Source: Atherinomorus stipes (taxonomy: Eukaryota > Chordata > Actinopteri > Atheriniformes > Atherinidae). Taken from it: DNA of 64,000 bases. The notes below the pieces were generated by a model. The model was given only the letters and a program-made list of their open reading frames with translations, was not told the origin of the DNA and ran no database searches. Position numbers and translations under genes: made by a program. The stretch lies in contig JALJCO010001097.1 in assembly GCA_023101725.1 (NCBI GenBank), positions 460,344 through 524,343 of the forward strand, written 5' to 3'. Each line of letters starts with the position of its first letter. The stretch's first letter is position 1. Of this stretch, positions 61,331 to 64,000 are shown in pieces.

Positions 61331-61546
61331 GCTTTATGCACAACTCCACTACTTCCTAACTTAAGCCAGCTCCTTTGTCTCCTGACTTTGATTATTGGAT
61401 GGTTTCATTAATCCAGGAGTGCTTGACCCCTGTAACCATGAACACAATTGCCAGACACACCTGGATTAATCAGTGGGACCAGTAATGAAAGACAGGAGGC
61501 AAAGGAGCTGGCTTAAGTTCAGTAAGTAGTAGAGTTGTGCGTAAAG
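61331..61546. mobile_element. Near-palindromic fold-back element, copy 1 (216 bp)
   Basis: The first 24 bases (GCTTTATGCACAACTCCACT then ACTT) match the reversed last 24 at 22 positions. Pairing continues inward through AACTTAAGCCAGCTCCTTTG to ATTAATCCAGG, so almost the whole element can form one hairpin. No coding. A second, diverged copy lies at 62244-62445. Confidence 0.8.
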
Positions 61547-61843
61547 CCCTTGGCGAAGTCAGCAGCACTGCTTTTAGGGCCTACCACTGGGTCATGATGA
61601 TTTGAATGCAGAAACTCAGAAATGCAATTTTGAGTTTAGTTTTCTCAACATATGTTCTCTAGCATAAGATGCCACATGAATATGTAAGCAACATGAAAAA
61701 CATGACTTTCACTGGAGAGGTCTTTAACCTAGAGGGCCTCAAAAGACTTTGTGTATTGAAAGTGTGTTCTGGTCCCACGGTTCTCGCAGCCAACAGGTAC
61801 AAAGACAAACAATGCTGTTGTTCAGTTGCAATGCGTTTCCCAC

Positions 61844-62520
61844 TAGGGCTGGGCAATATGGACCAAATATCATATCACAATATATTTATTTAAGATGACG
61901 TCATGACGATATATGATTTATACAGGTATTTTTACCCTTATTTGTCTGAATGTTTCATTTCATATGGAACACCTGTTTTTTAGTATTGAAACATGTTTAG
62001 CTTAAAGGCATAGCTCCACTTCAGTGATGGAATTGACAAAACACTGGTTACAAATGTTTGTTAAATCAAAATAATTCAAGATAGTTGGCTGGCCATTTAT
62101 TACCGTCTCTTCGATCTTGATGAGAAATGAATGGTAATTGCATTTACAAATAGGTGGAGCTAGAGGAAATTAAGTGGGTTCGTCGAGGTCATTACGAAAA
62201 ATTGAAACAAAAACATCTGCACAACTATTATCGCGATATGGGAGATATGCACAACTCCACTTAGTAGTGCTCCTCTGTTTCCTATTTTTCATTATTGGAC
62301 AAACTGATTAATCCAGGTGTGCCTGATCTCAATTACCACAGTGACAATGGCCAGACACACCTGGGTTAATCAGCTTGTCCAATAATGAAAGACAGGAAAC
62401 AAAAGAGCACCACTAAATTCAGGAAGTAGTGGGGTTGTGCATATGGCTCATAACGGTATATGTAAATATATCTCTCTCATGTAAATCTCCCTCATCATAC
62501 CGGTATATCGCCCAGCCCTA
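61844..62520. mobile_element. hAT-type element carrying a nested fold-back element, 677 bp
   Basis: The ends are TAGGGCTGGGCAATATGG and, reversed, TAGGGCTGGGCGATATACCG. The flanking octamers TTTCCCAC and CTTCACAC (6/8). The fold-back copy at 62244-62445 lies inside, interrupting a GATATGG-rich interior. Non-coding. Confidence 0.8.
62244..62445. mobile_element. Near-palindromic fold-back element, copy 2
   Basis: The arms are TATGCACAACTCCACT and, reversed, TATGCACAACCCCACT. The interior shares CCAGACACACCTGG, TTAATCAG and ATAATGAAAGACAGGA with copy 1 and folds the same way. It lies within the hAT-type element at 61844-62520. Confidence 0.8.
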
Positions 62521-62589
62521 CTTCACACTACCTGTTGGCAGTAGCCTAATGTGTCAATTAGCTGTTCAGACAGTCTGACTCTATAGATA

Positions 62590-63005
62590 TATACTGTTAA
62601 GATTATGACAAGGACAAGGACGACTGATAAATTAGGGCGACATGACAAATTATGAACCTAGATCCCAAGCTGACGTGTCATTCACAGACTCACATCAGAC
62701 TGATTGTCAGGTGGGGAGGGGTCTGACAGGGTCCTATAAAGCATCACAGTAAACAGGAAGACGGGGTCTTTCGGAACGTGAGCGAGCGCGGACTACAGAC
62801 AGCTGGACCTGGGGACTCCGTTTTGACCGCTGAGACACGTACAGGACCTGACGACACAGTCCTTTGCCGTATTTTACCAGTTATATTGTAATAAACGTGT
62901 AACCTTAAGCTGTCTGTGATTCTTCACCGCTGCATCATCTTAGCTCAGCCACTGCTAGCAGGCTGACCAACGAGGTGCCTGACTACAAACACCACGCTGC
63001 TGAAT
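62590..63005 (+). mobile_element. Possible solo LTR or other retroelement promoter unit
   Basis: It starts near TGTTAAGATTATGACAAGG. It contains TCCTATAAAGC (TATA-like, 62734-62744) and about 150 bp later GTAATAAACGTG (a polyadenylation signal), then ends in TACAAACA. TATA to AATAAA spacing and TG...CA limits suggest an LTR, but no target duplication or second copy is visible in the window. Confidence 0.35.
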
Positions 63006-63139
63006 CCATAATTCAGGTCTGTACTCTGACTCATAAGACAACATTAGCTTCTCTTATCATTATCCCTAAACGAGCAGCACTTCTGATTAGCTACCAGAAG
63101 GGTTGCGCTACCACAAAGCCTACCCGGAATTCCAGGAAA

Positions 63140-63900
63140 TTGTAATTCACTCCTCATCAGCTGCAAAAAGGAGTCAATCCCCATAGACTCCCATGTTAAA
63201 AAGACCAACTTCACAGCAGAAACACAGTAAACATGTTAACAGCCTGGTTTTAAAAAAATCACTTTAGATTTAAGACCTCCCGTCCTCAACTTCTGCTCCG
63301 TCCCACTCCGCTGTACTCCGGTCCGTCTCTCCGGTGGGCTGCAAAAATCCCCACACATCAACTCTGCATGAGTCTGCCAGCCCCCAGTCTGTTCAGCCGC
63401 AAAGTAGGCAAAAGAGCATGCGCAAGATTTCCAAGTTCAAGTGGATAAATAGATAAATAGGGTAGATAAACAGCGGCGACAACAAAACTTTTCATTCATT
63501 GCAACTTCAAAGGAAACATTGCGTCGTTCAAGCCAGGTTTTGATACGTTTGTCATCAATTATGGGTGAGCACATTGTCCACAACAAGTTATACACAATCA
63601 TCTATTTCTGTGGTATATATTAAAAAAAACAAAAAACTTTTATATCTTGGATATTTACATTCATTGAGCTGTGCAACTTCCTCCAAACGGAGTCGGGCGG
63701 ACCGGAGTGGACCAGAAAACAGAAGTGATCCGTATTTTTGGCGAAGGCCGACGGACCTGAGTGGACGTGCCGGAGCAGAGCGCCAGCAGAGTAGTGGACC
63801 GCTTCTCATTGACTAAAATAGCAACCGATTTGCTGCGTTGTACGGACAGGGGCGGAGGCAGTGGACGGAGGGGGTAATAGGTCAAGTTTACCTTCATGTC
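63140..63900. repeat. Dispersed fish repeat and CpG-rich patch of probable transposon origin
   Basis: 63170-63255 has the familiar block CCCCATAGACTCCCATGTTA then CAGCCTGGTTTTAAAAA, seen at many fish loci (recalled). 63280-63350 and 63680-63890 are CpG-rich with related, inversely oriented ACTCCGGTCCG / CGGACCGGAGT motifs, suggesting the two ends of one element. The interior contains AT-rich sequence at 63590-63660. Family unassigned. Confidence 0.45.
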
Positions 63901-64000
63901 AACAGTGAGGGGATGAATTTTTTATAAGTCATCCGTTTAGATGTTATCTTATCTTGAAATCATGCAGAAATAGGGCAGGGCTGTACGCTTAGCTTTTTCA

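Noticed and set aside
1..64000. CRISPR arrays, tRNA, rRNA, operons or bacterial insertion sequences
   Set aside because: None seen; the tRNA-like segment at 38700-38763 belongs to a SINE, and all context is vertebrate.

Overview
The window is vertebrate nuclear DNA, almost certainly from a teleost fish. It has large AT-rich introns, GT-AG splice sites, microsatellites, and the repeat families usual in ray-finned fish: hAT, PIF/Harbinger-like, Tc1 and TTAA-target DNA elements, L2-type LINE remnants and a tRNA-derived SINE. No prokaryotic feature is present.

The only protein-coding gene I can support is faf1 (Fas-associated factor 1, the UBXN3A-type p97/VCP adaptor). It lies on the minus strand and runs past both ends of the window. 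Fifteen internal coding exons were placed between 54792 and 5023. Every junction keeps frame, and together they give 584 contiguous codons. In order they encode a Ser-rich linker, UBL1, UBL2, an acidic CK2-type segment, the UAS thioredoxin-like domain, a charged coiled coil and most of the UBX domain with its FPR motif. The N-terminal UBA exons (expected beyond 64000) and the last exon (expected before position 1) were looked for and not found. If the fish gene has the 19-exon plan I recall for human FAF1, the window holds exons 4-18.

Layout from left to right: 1-5022, intron 18 (partial). 5023-9613, exons 18, 17 and 16, with a small hAT in intron 16. 9614-15231, intron 15 with a G24 run, GT and AT microsatellites and a hAT. 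15232-15545, exons 15 and 14. 15546-21906, intron 13 with a LINE 3' end abutting a long-TIR MITE. 21907-22061, exon 13. 22062-29496, intron 12. 29497-30195, the compact exon block 12-9. 30196-39949, intron 8 with a Tc1 remnant split by another element, and a SINE. 39950-40036, exon 8. 40037-44640, intron 7 with candidate regulatory blocks. 44641-44746, exon 7. 44747-52872, intron 6 with a hAT carrying a perfect target duplication. 52873-54792, exons 6, 5 and 4. 54793-64000, intron 3, which is packed with nested mobile elements.

The most interesting structure is the repeat archaeology rather than a new gene system. One L2-like LINE at 56246-59260 is cut by a TTAA-flanked element and a TTA-flanked Harbinger-like element, and a hAT sits in its tail. 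About 1 kb further on, two copies of a ~200-bp near-palindromic element occur, one inside another hAT. Several unique-looking intronic stretches could be regulatory, because faf1 is a known neighbour of the developmental gene dmrta2. That last point is inference. I found no previously undescribed protein system.
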